Source: JAWLDA01 sp041686855 (lineage in GTDB: Bacteria; Bacillota; Limnochordia; DTU080; RSA5). Taken from it: a stretch of 64,000 bases of DNA. Below are positions 42,994 through 50,763 of this stretch, piece after piece. Position 1 is the first letter of the stretch. The number at the start of each line of letters is the position of its first letter. The notes below the pieces were generated by a model. The model saw nothing but the letters and a program-made list of their open reading frames with translations, made no database searches and had not been told where the DNA came from. The translations under genes were made by a program, and so were the position numbers. The stretch covers positions 260,930 to 324,929 of the forward strand of contig JAWLDA010000004.1 of the NCBI GenBank assembly GCA_041686855.1, written 5' to 3'.

Positions 42994-43857
42994 TTAAACG
43001 CCTCTCCGCAACATCACCCCGATGCCGGATGGATCGGCAAAGAGGCGTCCCTCCTCGTTGGCGACACTCTTAAATCCGCCTGCTTCGAGCCGGGCGACGG
43101 CTCGATTCAACGCCTCGTCGTTGGGCACATCGATTGTAAAGTACTTGAGTCCTGTGGCATCCGGGAGAGGCGGCGGTGCGCCGACACCGTGCCAAACGTT
43201 AAGGCCGATGTGATGGTGGTATCCCCCAGCGCTGACGAAGAGTCCAGCGAACGCGTCGCTTTTCATGGTGACGTCGAAGCCTAACAGCTCTGCGTAAAAG
43301 TGCTCGGAACGCTCGAGGTCGGAGACGTGCAGGTGCACGTGGCCGATGATCGTTTCCGTATCCAATCCATTCCATGCCGAGCGATCTCGCTCAAGTTCCT
43401 TAAGGAGACTCTTGAGGTCGACCGGTTCACGGGGCATCTCCTCGAACATAAGTCTCCCATCTCGCATGGGCCACTGGTCGGCGGGCGTGTCCCAGGCGAG
43501 TTCAATACCGTTCCCCTCTGGATCCGGGAGGTATATCGCCAGATGGGTTCCGTGGTTGGACGTACCTTGCACGGGAGTCCGTGTTTGCGCGATACGTTGG
43601 ACGAGGTGAGCGAGCTCCCAACGGGTCGGAACCAAGAAGGCCGTGTGATAGAGCCCGGTCGAGCGTCGCGCAGGCCGGGCGCCGGGAACTTTAGTGAACC
43701 GAAGGAGCTCCCGAGAGGGTGTGCCGAGCGTCGCTGACTCATTGTCTTGACGGTGTAACGCAAAGCCTAAGATCTCCTGATAAAACCTGACCATCCGTTC
43801 AATTTCGGCCACTTGGTAGTGGACGTAGCCAATGTGCGTCTGTGCATGGATGCTCAT
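42994..43857 (-). CDS. Glyoxalase-fold (VOC) ring-cleaving dioxygenase, CatE type
   Basis: A 287-residue protein with two VOC modules (about 6-130 and 165-285) like catechol 2,3-dioxygenase CatE of Bacillus. Candidate Fe(II) ligands are His9-region IGYVHYQV in the first module, and in the second IGHVHLHVSDL, GYHHHIGLNVW and the Glu/Asp near DPSGIGVML. IYLPDPEGNGIELAWD is typical of the group. It stands alone, convergent to the pilus operon and divergent from ytxC. The physiological substrate is unknown; many such proteins act on aromatic diols or quinones. Confidence 0.82.
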   Translation of the reverse strand: MSIHAQTHIGYVHYQVAEIERMVRFYQEILGFALHRQDNESATLGTPSRELLRFTKVPGARPARRSTGLYHTAFLVPTRWELAHLVQRIAQTRTPVQGTSNHGTHLAIYLPDPEGNGIELAWDTPADQWPMRDGRLMFEEMPREPVDLKSLLKELERDRSAWNGLDTETIIGHVHLHVSDLERSEHFYAELLGFDVTMKSDAFAGLFVSAGGYHHHIGLNVWHGVGAPPPLPDATGLKYFTIDVPNDEALNRAVARLEAGGFKSVANEEGRLFADPSGIGVMLRRGV

Positions 43858-43905
43858 GGAAAGCTCCCTCCCCTGGGACGAGTATACGTCATCGTCAGCT
43901 CTCCC

Positions 43906-43935
43906 GTATACCCGTAATGATTGTGCCCATATACT
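43906..43935 (+). promoter_or_regulatory. SigE-like sporulation promoter for ytxC
   Basis: GTATACCC (43906-43913), a 14-base spacer and CATATACT (43928-43935) each differ by one base from the mother-cell SigE elements (about GHATANNT and CATACAHT as remembered). The -10 region also reads CATATACTA, which fits the SigK form CATAnnnTA. It lies 83 bases before a spore-family gene. Confidence 0.55.
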
Positions 43936-44018
43936 AGTACAACTCTACGAGAGTGGCTACGGGGTCCGTGGGTACGTGGCGGTAGCACGCACCCGCCAGC
44001 GGAAGGAGCGACCATAGA

Positions 44019-44900
44019 GTGTCCCAATACGTTGTGAGCGTAACGGAGCGCTCAGCCGGATTGAAAGAGCGACTCGAGTTTGAGATGAACGCACTGGGGC
44101 GATCGGGATTGCCGTCCAGGCTCAATGAGGAGCGTGTTGGGGACGCAACCTTCTTGCGTTGCGAGATCGACCCTTCGACGCAGAGCGCCCGAGTGGCGAA
44201 TGAGAGCGAGGTGGAGGAGGCGTTTCGCAGCGCCATCGCCCAGGCGGTCTCCCAAACGATCGTCGGAGATTACGAGCAGCAGTACCTACGCAGTGCCCTA
44301 AAGCTTCGAAAGCCCCAATACGCCCCTGATGAGTGCGACGAGGTGATCGCACTGGTGCGACGTGAGATCGAGCGTATGGAGGAGGTGGGGCGGTCCGGGC
44401 GACGCGAGATTCCTAGCCGTGTCCTGCACCACGTGAGCGAGGAGCGGTTGCTTAATCTCGACGGCTTTGTCCGGTTTCGACTTCGGGATTATACCAAGGA
44501 GCTTCGGGAGTGCCTCGCGGTCACTCTCAGACGGTACGAATCCGACCGCGAGTACGTGGAATTCGTCGACCTCTTGCGCTCATTCATGGAGTCCCAAGAG
44601 CCGAGCGTCGATGAGCTGCACATCCTTCCTGATGAGTTCGGCGCCTTTTCTCTTGTCGACCAAGGCGGAAGCGTAGTGCACGATGACTACCTCGAGAGCT
44701 TTGTGAAGGACTTGTCGACCGACGGTCATGTGATTCGTGAGGACTTGCTCTTAAGCGCCTTGATCACGTTGGCGCCGATTCGAGTCCGGTGCCATCTCCA
44801 ACCTGAGCGGTGGAATCTGATGACGTTAGAGAGGGTTCTGGCGGATCGATTGCAGTATTGCCCTGGTTGCGAGCGGTGTCAGGAGCATCGCAGCCACTAG
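44019..44900 (+). CDS. ytxC: YtxC-family sporulation protein
   Basis: A 293-residue protein of the YtxC family, found in endospore formers just upstream of thrS. The characteristic stretch is FVRFRLRDYTKELRECL (about 150-166) followed by SDREYVEFVDLLRSFMESQ. The C-terminus has CPGCERC, a cysteine cluster. Its biochemical role is not known. GTG 44019 has AGGAG 11 bases upstream. A SigE/SigK-like promoter precedes it, consistent with mother-cell expression. The DUF445 gene and thrS follow. Confidence 0.85.
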   Translation: MSQYVVSVTERSAGLKERLEFEMNALGRSGLPSRLNEERVGDATFLRCEIDPSTQSARVANESEVEEAFRSAIAQAVSQTIVGDYEQQYLRSALKLRKPQYAPDECDEVIALVRREIERMEEVGRSGRREIPSRVLHHVSEERLLNLDGFVRFRLRDYTKELRECLAVTLRRYESDREYVEFVDLLRSFMESQEPSVDELHILPDEFGAFSLVDQGGSVVHDDYLESFVKDLSTDGHVIREDLLLSALITLAPIRVRCHLQPERWNLMTLERVLADRLQYCPGCERCQEHRSH

Positions 44901-44964
44901 GAGCCCGAGGTGTGATAGAATCAGCCGGTAGAATGTTCGCCAACGAGGGGAGTTTCGGTGTCCC

Positions 44965-45564
44965 ATGGTAGGATGGGAGTGGGTGATCTTGCCGTTGGTG
45001 GGCTCCGCTATCGGTTGGAGTACAAACTTTTTGGCCATTCGCATGCTCTTCCGCCCAAAGGAGCCCAGACGAGTGTTGGGGCGTGTGCGCGTGCAAGGGG
45101 TACTGCCTCGGCGACGCGAAGACCTGGCGCGCGTCGTCGCCGACACGGTTGAGAACGAACTCTTGCCAATGGACGAGCTATTGGCGCGGGTCGACGTTGC
45201 CGGGTACGAGAAAGAGGTGGTCGGCACCATCGTGAACTACGTCGACCGTCGCTTGGAGGAGAATCTACCTGGGGGACTCCCCGAGCAGTTTCGCCGCATG
45301 ATAGGTGGGTATATCCATCGGGTCGTTCACCGAGAGGCCAGCGCGGTAGTGCATGACGTTTCGGGCAACCTGATTCAACGAGTTCGCGATGAGTTCCGCA
45401 TCGGCACCGTGGTAAGAGAGAAGATGGAGGCGCTCGACACGGATCAACTCGAACAACTGGTGCACAGGGTGGCCCGCCACGAGTTGCGCACGATTGAAGT
45501 GTTGGGCGCGGTGTTAGGAGGCGTCATCGGATTGGTCCAAGCTGCGTTGCTTGCGATCTTGTAG
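44965..45564 (+). CDS. DUF445 membrane protein
   Basis: A 199-residue member of DUF445 (YheB/YtxC-neighbour type). The N-terminal hydrophobic helix with LVGSAIGWSTNFLAIRMLFRP is diagnostic; a soluble helical middle part follows, and a C-terminal helix GAVLGGVIGLVQAALLAIL returns to the membrane. The protein is shorter than the roughly 370-residue Bacillus YheB, corresponding to a single repeat. It lies between ytxC and the thrS leader. Some members are linked to sporulation or cell-envelope processes, but function is unknown. Confidence 0.83.
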   Translation: MVGWEWVILPLVGSAIGWSTNFLAIRMLFRPKEPRRVLGRVRVQGVLPRRREDLARVVADTVENELLPMDELLARVDVAGYEKEVVGTIVNYVDRRLEENLPGGLPEQFRRMIGGYIHRVVHREASAVVHDVSGNLIQRVRDEFRIGTVVREKMEALDTDQLEQLVHRVARHELRTIEVLGAVLGGVIGLVQAALLAIL

Positions 45565-45600
45565 TGGACAAGTCCTGCGTAAGTGACGTACTCGGCGTGG

Positions 45601-45630
45601 TTGACACGCTGCGCGCGGCTCTCGTATAAT
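45601..45630 (+). promoter_or_regulatory. SigA promoter of the thrS leader
   Basis: Perfect TTGACA at 45601 and TATAAT at 45625 with an 18-base spacer. Confidence 0.85.
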
Positions 45631-45639
45631 GTCGATACG

Positions 45640-45996
45640 TCGACGTACAAACCTTGCGCAACCCATGCGCAACGAAACAGTTTCGGTTTAACGCGAGGAT
45701 GGGGACGAGTAACCGAGAGATTCGGCTCAAAGCGTGACGAGAGACGGAGGGTCGTAGGCTGCAAGCCTTCCGGAGCCGCCCTTGGTGAACACCACCCCGG
45801 AGTAGCACACTCGAAACGCCGTCGCTTGACACGAGCGTACGAGAGTAGGGTGTGCCGGCGAGGCCCGTTACCGCCTGACCGACAAGAGTGGACTCTTTCT
45901 AGACCGCGCGTCCGGGATGACGATAGTGTGCTAGATGAGTCAATTTGGGTGGAACCGCGAGCTATAGGCCTCGTCCCAAGTGGGAGGGGCTTTTTT
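45640..45996 (+). ncRNA. T-box leader (tRNA-Thr responsive)
   Basis: A long structured leader between the promoter and thrS. The T-box itself is GGTGGAACCGCGA (45948-45960), which pairs with the 3' end of uncharged tRNA. Stem I is large, with the 3' side near GTGAACACCACC (45791-45802), where ACC is the candidate specifier codon for Thr. The terminator (45968-45996) is GCCTCGTCCC against GGGAGGGGC and six Ts. Uncharged tRNA-Thr should stabilise the antiterminator and raise thrS expression. Confidence 0.88.
45968..45996 (+). terminator. T-box terminator before thrS
   Basis: GCC-TC-TCCC pairs with GGGA-GGGGC (one bulged G) around AAGT, followed by TTTTTT. Confidence 0.85.
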
Positions 45997-46056
45997 ATTT
46001 GCGTTTTTTGTTTACGCTTTGTTCTTACGTAGCGGCGATTCGAGAAAGAGGTGTCC

Positions 46057-47970
46057 ATGGTGAAACAAATTCGCGTCACACTCCCCGATGGAACGGTCAA
46101 AGAGTACGCAGACGGGATCACTCCCAAACAGATCGCCGCGCAGATCGGCGCACGTCTCGCTAAGGCGGCGGTGGCCGCCAAGGTCGACGGGCAGGTGACG
46201 GACCTTACGCGACCGCTGCACAACGATGTCGAGCTACAAATTCTCACCGTCGACAGCGACGATGGACTTGAGGTACTGCGTCACAGCACGGCGCACTTGA
46301 TGGCGCAGGCACTGCGGCGCATCTATCCCGAAACGAAGCTCGCTATCGGACCAGTCGTCGGAGAGCGTTTTTACTACGACGTTGACTGCCCCAAACCGCT
46401 GTCCGTAGAGGATTTCGAGGCGATTGAGAAGGAGATGGCCCGCATCACGGCCGAGGACCTTCCGATCGTGCGCGAGGAGATCGGCAAGGCGGACGCGGAG
46501 GCGATGTTTCGAGACGATGGTGAAGGGTACAAGCTCGAAATCCTTGAGGATCTCGAAGACGGAAGCATCTCCCTCTACCGCCAGGGAGAATTCGTCGACT
46601 TGTGTCGCGGACCCCACGTGCCTAGCACGGGGCATATCAGGGCGTTTAAACTCCTCAGCGTGGCCGGCGCCTATTGGCGCGGTGATAGCGATCGACCGAT
46701 GCTGCAACGCCTCTACGGTACGTCGTTTCCCAAGAAGGGTGACCTTGACGCCTACGTGACGCGACTCGAGGAGGCGGCGCGGCGGGATCACCGTAAACTG
46801 GGACCGGCGCTCGATCTGTACAGTTTTAACGAACTGGCGCCCGGTTTTGCCTTCTGGCACGACAAAGGACAAAAGCTATACCGCACACTAGAGAACTTCT
46901 CGCGTGAGCTTCAAGAAGAGCGCGGGTACCAGGAAGTCGCAACTCCCTGGATCATGCGTTCGAAGCTGTGGGAGCAATCGGGGCACTGGTACCATTACCG
47001 CGACAACATGTTCACCATGGAGTCTGAGGGTGAGATGTTGGCCGTCAAGCCGATGAACTGCCCCAATCACTGTCTCCTTTACAAGGAGCAGACGCGCTCC
47101 TACCGTGACCTGCCTCTTCGCATTGCGGAGTACGGCCCGCTCTCTCGTTACGAGCTCTCTGGGACGCTCCACGGCCTGATGCGTGTGCGGGGTTTTCACC
47201 AGGACGACGCTCACCTCTTTGTGCGCGAGGACCAAATCGAAGATGAGATTAAGAACGTCCTCGAGATCTTTGATACGCTTTATCAGACGTTGGGGATGGA
47301 GTACAGCATCAAACTCTCGACCCGCCCCGAGGAGTTTTTGGGAACGATCGAGGCGTGGGAAAAGGCGGAGGCGGCGCTGGCACGAGCGCTCAATGCGGTG
47401 AACCGCGAGTATGAGGTGAATCCGGGCGACGGTGCCTTTTACGGACCCAAGCTGGATTTTTACGTCACGGACGCGCTCCAGCGCACCTGGCAATGTGCCA
47501 CCTTGCAGCTCGATTATCAGTTCCCTGAGCAATTCGATTTAACCTATGTCGACCGCGACGGCGAGCACAAACGCCCCGTCATGATTCACCGGGCGATCAT
47601 GGGCTCTTTGGAACGTTTCATTGGGATCTTGGTCGAGCACTTTGCAGGGGCATTCCCCACATGGCTCGCTCCCGTGCAAGCTCGGGTGTTGCCCATCGCC
47701 GATGACCACTTGGAGTACGCCCGCAGGGTGGAAAAGGAGCTCAGATCCGCAGGAATCCGTGTCGAGACTGACGCCCGCAGTGAGAAGATCGGGTATAAGA
47801 TCCGGGAAGCCCAGGTACAGAAGGTGCCTTATATGCTTGTGGTTGGTGGCAAAGAGGTCGAGCAAGGGAGTGTCTCTGTGCGAAGTCGCTCGGAAGGCGA
47901 CATGGGTGCGCTGCCGCTGGGCGAGTTTGTCGAACGTGTGACGGCAGAGGTCCAAGAAAAAAGGCTTTGA
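46057..47970 (+). CDS. thrS: Threonyl-tRNA synthetase
   Basis: A 637-residue class II synthetase of full bacterial length. Domains: TGS at 1-62 (ITLPDG-like VTLPDGTVKEYADG), the editing tRNA-SAD domain with HSTAHLMAQAL (about 70-220, including CRGPHVPSTG), the catalytic core with zinc ligands in MNCPNHC and RVRGFHQDDAH, motif 2 and motif 3 (HRAIMGSLERFIGIL), and the anticodon-binding domain from about 535. ATG 46057 is chosen with GAGG 5 bases upstream; GTG 46051 overlaps that site and GTG 46060 is close. It is under the T-box leader. Confidence 0.97.
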   Translation: MVKQIRVTLPDGTVKEYADGITPKQIAAQIGARLAKAAVAAKVDGQVTDLTRPLHNDVELQILTVDSDDGLEVLRHSTAHLMAQALRRIYPETKLAIGPVVGERFYYDVDCPKPLSVEDFEAIEKEMARITAEDLPIVREEIGKADAEAMFRDDGEGYKLEILEDLEDGSISLYRQGEFVDLCRGPHVPSTGHIRAFKLLSVAGAYWRGDSDRPMLQRLYGTSFPKKGDLDAYVTRLEEAARRDHRKLGPALDLYSFNELAPGFAFWHDKGQKLYRTLENFSRELQEERGYQEVATPWIMRSKLWEQSGHWYHYRDNMFTMESEGEMLAVKPMNCPNHCLLYKEQTRSYRDLPLRIAEYGPLSRYELSGTLHGLMRVRGFHQDDAHLFVREDQIEDEIKNVLEIFDTLYQTLGMEYSIKLSTRPEEFLGTIEAWEKAEAALARALNAVNREYEVNPGDGAFYGPKLDFYVTDALQRTWQCATLQLDYQFPEQFDLTYVDRDGEHKRPVMIHRAIMGSLERFIGILVEHFAGAFPTWLAPVQARVLPIADDHLEYARRVEKELRSAGIRVETDARSEKIGYKIREAQVQKVPYMLVVGGKEVEQGSVSVRSRSEGDMGALPLGEFVERVTAEVQEKRL

Positions 47971-47995
47971 CCGCTGAGAGTGCCCGTGGTATACT
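47967..47995 (+). promoter_or_regulatory. SigA promoter for infC-rpmI-rplT
   Basis: TTGACC at 47967, 17-base spacer, TATACT at 47990. The -35 overlaps the thrS stop codon. Confidence 0.8.
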
Positions 47996-47999
47996 GTGT

Positions 48000-48215
48000 G
48001 CGTGTCTTTCTAGGGCAAGCACAACCGCATAATGGCGCGTGTGTTCCAACGTAGCGGACAAACAAGTAGAGGCAATGCTTCTCACCCTGTAGCGCCCCAA
48101 GGGGCAGCTCACTGGGTCATGTCAAAAGCCGCTCAGCGAGTTCACCGGTATACCCGGGGTACCTCCCTGACCTTTTGCTAACTCTGAGAAGCGGGTTCTA
48201 CCTGCTTCTTTTTGT
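48000..48215 (+). ncRNA. infC leader with attenuator, probable L20-responsive
   Basis: About 215 transcribed bases precede infC. They end in a terminator, AGAAGCGGG (48187-48195) against CCTGCTTCT (48201-48209) and a T-run to 48213. In Bacillus the equivalent leader folds a binding site for ribosomal protein L20 that promotes this terminator. An L20-binding fold cannot be verified by eye here, so the regulator is inferred from gene order. Confidence 0.65.
48187..48213 (+). terminator. Attenuator terminator ahead of infC
   Basis: 9-bp stem AGAAGCGGG/CCTGCTTCT (one G-U pair), TTCTA loop, followed by Ts. Confidence 0.85.
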
Positions 48216-48323
48216 TTGTATCCGCCAAAAGAGATCCCAGGAGTTTTCGCGAGTAGGTTCGACTTTAGTGTTTCCCGGCGCGTCGTTGGCGCTTGGAAAG
48301 CTCCATCAGGGAGGCGGTCTCAA

Positions 48324-48920
48324 ATAAGCCGGGAATGGCGTGTCAATCATGAAATCCGCGTGCGCGAGGTGCGCGTGGTCGGTGCGGATGGAGAGCAACT
48401 CGGCGTCATGCCAACTCAGGCGGCGCTCAAAATGGCCGAGCAAGCCGAGGTGGACTTGGTCGAGGTTGCCCCCCAATCGAGACCTCCTGTATGTCGGTTG
48501 ATGGACTTCGGTCGTTACAAGTACGAGCAGTCCAAACGCGACAAGGAGAGTCGTAAGAAGCAAAAGACGGTCACCGTCAAAGAGCTTCGCATGAGCCCGA
48601 AGACGGATCGACACGATATCGAAGTCAAAGTGAAAAGCGCGGAGCGTTTTCTGCGGGAAGGCGATCGGGTCAAGATCACGGTCCGGTTTCGCGGACGAGA
48701 GATCGTACACTCTAACCTCATGCGAGCGCGTTTGCTCGAAATGGCCGAGAGTCTCTCCGCAATCAGCGTGGTCGAGCGTCCGCCCTATATGGAAGGACGA
48801 CAAATGGTGATGCACATCGCTCCGAAAAAGAACCCCGCCGCGGCGCGGGAGGACGATGGGTCACCCCAGGCTGCTTCGCGTTCTTCGATGGAAGGGGTTG
48901 TAGTGAGTGCCGAAAGCTAA
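48324..48920 (+). CDS. infC: Translation initiation factor IF-3 (apparent ATA start)
   Basis: A 198-residue IF-3. N-domain: ISREWRVNHEIRVREVRVV through LMDFGRYKYEQ; linker KRDKESRKKQK; C-domain: VKELRMSPKTDRHDIEVK, RFRGREIVHSNL, and MEGRQMVMHIAPK. Homology starts exactly at ISREW, and the only codon there with a correctly placed ribosome site (AGGGAGG, 9 bases upstream) is ATA 48324. No ATG/GTG/TTG fits without a long non-homologous extension. Unusual start codons are a known device for IF-3 self-control, since IF-3 rejects them; ATA is rarer than ATT. A C-terminal tail rich in Ser/Ala follows. Confidence 0.9.
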   Translation: MSREWRVNHEIRVREVRVVGADGEQLGVMPTQAALKMAEQAEVDLVEVAPQSRPPVCRLMDFGRYKYEQSKRDKESRKKQKTVTVKELRMSPKTDRHDIEVKVKSAERFLREGDRVKITVRFRGREIVHSNLMRARLLEMAESLSAISVVERPPYMEGRQMVMHIAPKKNPAAAREDDGSPQAASRSSMEGVVVSAES

Positions 48921-49104
48921 GACGCACAAGGGAACGGCCAAGCGCTTTAAGGTGACGGGCACCGGCAAAGTGATGGCGTCCAAGTCCAACCGCAGGCACA
49001 ACCTGGAGAAGAAGCCTGCAAATCGCAAACGCCGCCTGCGCAACAAGGCCGAGATGGGCGAGGCGGATACCAAGCGCGTTAAGTCACTTTTGCCTTACGC
49101 TTAA
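48907..49104 (+). CDS. rpmI: Ribosomal protein L35
   Basis: A 65-residue 50S protein: PKAKTHKGTAKRFKVTGTGKV and RRLRNKAEM are typical L35, with a basic body and the usual length. GTG 48907 overlaps the infC frame by 14 bases, so translation is coupled to IF-3. rplT follows after 78 bases. Confidence 0.97.
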   Translation: MPKAKTHKGTAKRFKVTGTGKVMASKSNRRHNLEKKPANRKRRLRNKAEMGEADTKRVKSLLPYA

Positions 49105-49182
49105 GAGATTCAAAGTTAATGTGTTTGCTCCGCCTACTCTTTCGCTCGTTTTCGAGAGGCGGTTCACGGAGGTGGATTGAAG

Positions 49183-49536
49183 TTGCCAAGAGCCAAAGGT
49201 GGTGTCGTCACACGACGACGGCACAAAAAGATTTTGAAGTTGGCCAAGGGGTACTGGGGACGCAAGAGTAAAATCTTCCGGCCCGCCAACCAGCAAGTGA
49301 TGAGATCGCTCATGTACGCGTACCGTGATCGACGGGTACGCAAGCGCGAGTTTCGTAAGCTTTGGATCACCCGGATCAACGCGGCAGCACGTCAAAACGG
49401 CATCTCGTACAGCCGTCTCATGGCGGGCCTGCGCAAGGCTGGAGTCGACGTCAACCGCAAAGTCCTTGCAGATCTGGCGGTCAACGATGACAAGGTCTTC
49501 ACCGAACTGGTGACTGTGGCCAAGGATAATCAGTAA
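49183..49536 (+). CDS. rplT: Ribosomal protein L20
   Basis: A 117-residue 50S assembly protein: PRAKGGVVTRRRHKKILKLAKGYWGRKS and WITRINAAARQNGISYSRLM are canonical. TTG 49183 is preferred over TTG 49177: GGAGGTG ends 8 bases before it and the protein then starts MPRAKGG as in other bacteria. L20 is the expected repressor of the infC leader, making this a feedback loop. Confidence 0.96.
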   Translation: MPRAKGGVVTRRRHKKILKLAKGYWGRKSKIFRPANQQVMRSLMYAYRDRRVRKREFRKLWITRINAAARQNGISYSRLMAGLRKAGVDVNRKVLADLAVNDDKVFTELVTVAKDNQ

Positions 49537-49543
49537 TCTTGTG

Positions 49544-49580
49544 AGCGAGGGGCCGAACGTGCATGGCCCTTCGCTTATTT
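49544..49580 (+). terminator. Terminator after rplT
   Basis: AGCGAGGGGCC (49544-49554) pairs with GGCCCTTCGCT (49565-49575, one G-U), followed by TATTT. A short T-run makes it moderate. Confidence 0.65.
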
Positions 49581-49593
49581 GTAGGTGACGCGA

Positions 49594-50385
49594 ATGAGCG
49601 GCTCGCTCCAGACCATCACAAGCCCCCAAAATGCCCGTGTGAAGTTGGCCGCCTCGCTGTTGCGGCGCAAGGAGCGCCAAAAACGCGGTCTGGTCCTCGT
49701 CGAAGGTGAGCGGCTCATCACGCAATCGATTCACTTTGGAGCTTCTTTCGAGTTTTTCCTGGTCGACGAGGGCAAGCTGGATCACAAGCTTATTGACATG
49801 ATCCTCGGCACGGGAGCGGATGTACTGAGTGTCTCGGAGAACACGTTGCGCAAAGTGTCCGACACGCGTACACCCCAAGGGATACTTGGTGTGGCCAAAG
49901 CGGTGGCCGAACAGAGCCTGACGCTCTCAGAGGCAGAGTGGGTCGTGGTTGCGGAGGGAATTCAGGACCCTGGGAACCTTGGGACGATCCAACGCGTAGC
50001 GACCGCTGTCGGAGTTGACGGTGTCGTTCTCACCCGAGGCACGGTTGATCCTAAGCACCCCCGAACGATTCGGGCATCGGCCGGAGCGTACTTTCGGTCG
50101 CGGTTCTCGGTCGAGTGGGAGCCCGAGACGTTGTCTGAGCGGTTGCGGGAGCTCGGCTATCAGGTGGTGGCTGCCGACGCTCGCGGTAGCGATGACGCAT
50201 TCGCATTTCCATGGGGAGCGCGAACAGCGATTGTCATCGGGAGTGAAGCGGACGGGCCGGATCCGCTCTTTCGACCTACGCACACGGTGAGTATTCCGAT
50301 GCCGGGCGGAGGGGAGTCTCTGAACGCCGGTGTAGCGGCAGGCCTCCTTCTCTATCAGGCGTGGCTGCGACGGAGTGGCCGCTAA
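49594..50385 (+). CDS. SpoU/TrmH-family RNA 2'-O-methyltransferase
   Basis: A 263-residue SPOUT methyltransferase like Bacillus YsgA, which stands at the same place before pheS. The N-terminal substrate-binding domain has SPQNARVKLAASLLRRKERQKRG and VLVEGERLI. The knot domain has EGIQDPGNLGTIQRVATAVG, IVIGSEADGP and IPMPGGGESLNAGVAAGLLLY. ATG 49594 is chosen with AGGTGA 5 bases upstream. Target RNA (tRNA or 23S rRNA ribose) cannot be told from sequence. Confidence 0.9.
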   Translation: MSGSLQTITSPQNARVKLAASLLRRKERQKRGLVLVEGERLITQSIHFGASFEFFLVDEGKLDHKLIDMILGTGADVLSVSENTLRKVSDTRTPQGILGVAKAVAEQSLTLSEAEWVVVAEGIQDPGNLGTIQRVATAVGVDGVVLTRGTVDPKHPRTIRASAGAYFRSRFSVEWEPETLSERLRELGYQVVAADARGSDDAFAFPWGARTAIVIGSEADGPDPLFRPTHTVSIPMPGGGESLNAGVAAGLLLYQAWLRRSGR

Positions 50386-50392
50386 AGCGATC

Positions 50393-50421
50393 TTGTGGCC
50401 TGTTTCGGCGAATGGTATAAT
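50393..50421 (+). promoter_or_regulatory. SigA promoter of the pheST leader
   Basis: TTGTGG at 50393, 17-base spacer, perfect TATAAT at 50416. Confidence 0.78.
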
Positions 50422-50429
50422 TCGGAGCA

Positions 50430-50741
50430 AGGTGATGACGGGGAAGAGTAGCCCGGTGTGCGGTACGAGAGAGGAAAAGGGAGAGGGCGCCTTGGACTGC
50501 GAGCGCCTTCCGGTCTCGATCGCCCGAGGTGAATTCGCCTCTGAGCCGCCGATCGAACGGAGTTAGTCTCCAAAGTAGGTTGGGCCGTGCGCTCACGTTA
50601 CGAGCGAGCAAGAGGGGGTTGTGCTCCGACGACGGATCCGTGGCGCTTCAACGTTGCTGACGGGGACGGTGTACGAGTGCGACCAACCAGGGTGGTACCG
50701 CGGAAGAGCGCCTTTCGTCCTACTGGGTGGAGGCGTTTTTT
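50430..50741 (+). ncRNA. T-box leader (tRNA-Phe responsive)
   Basis: The T-box core TGGTACCGCGG is at 50693-50703, and a terminator follows (50708-50741: CGCCT/AGGCG outer stem with an inner stem and six Ts). On the 3' side of stem I, GGTGAATTCGCC (50528-50539) contains TTC, the Phe codon, in the expected place after GAA. Uncharged tRNA-Phe should open the way into pheS and pheT. Confidence 0.87.
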
Positions 50742-50763
50742 GTTTGTTGGAGGTGTTTGGTAA

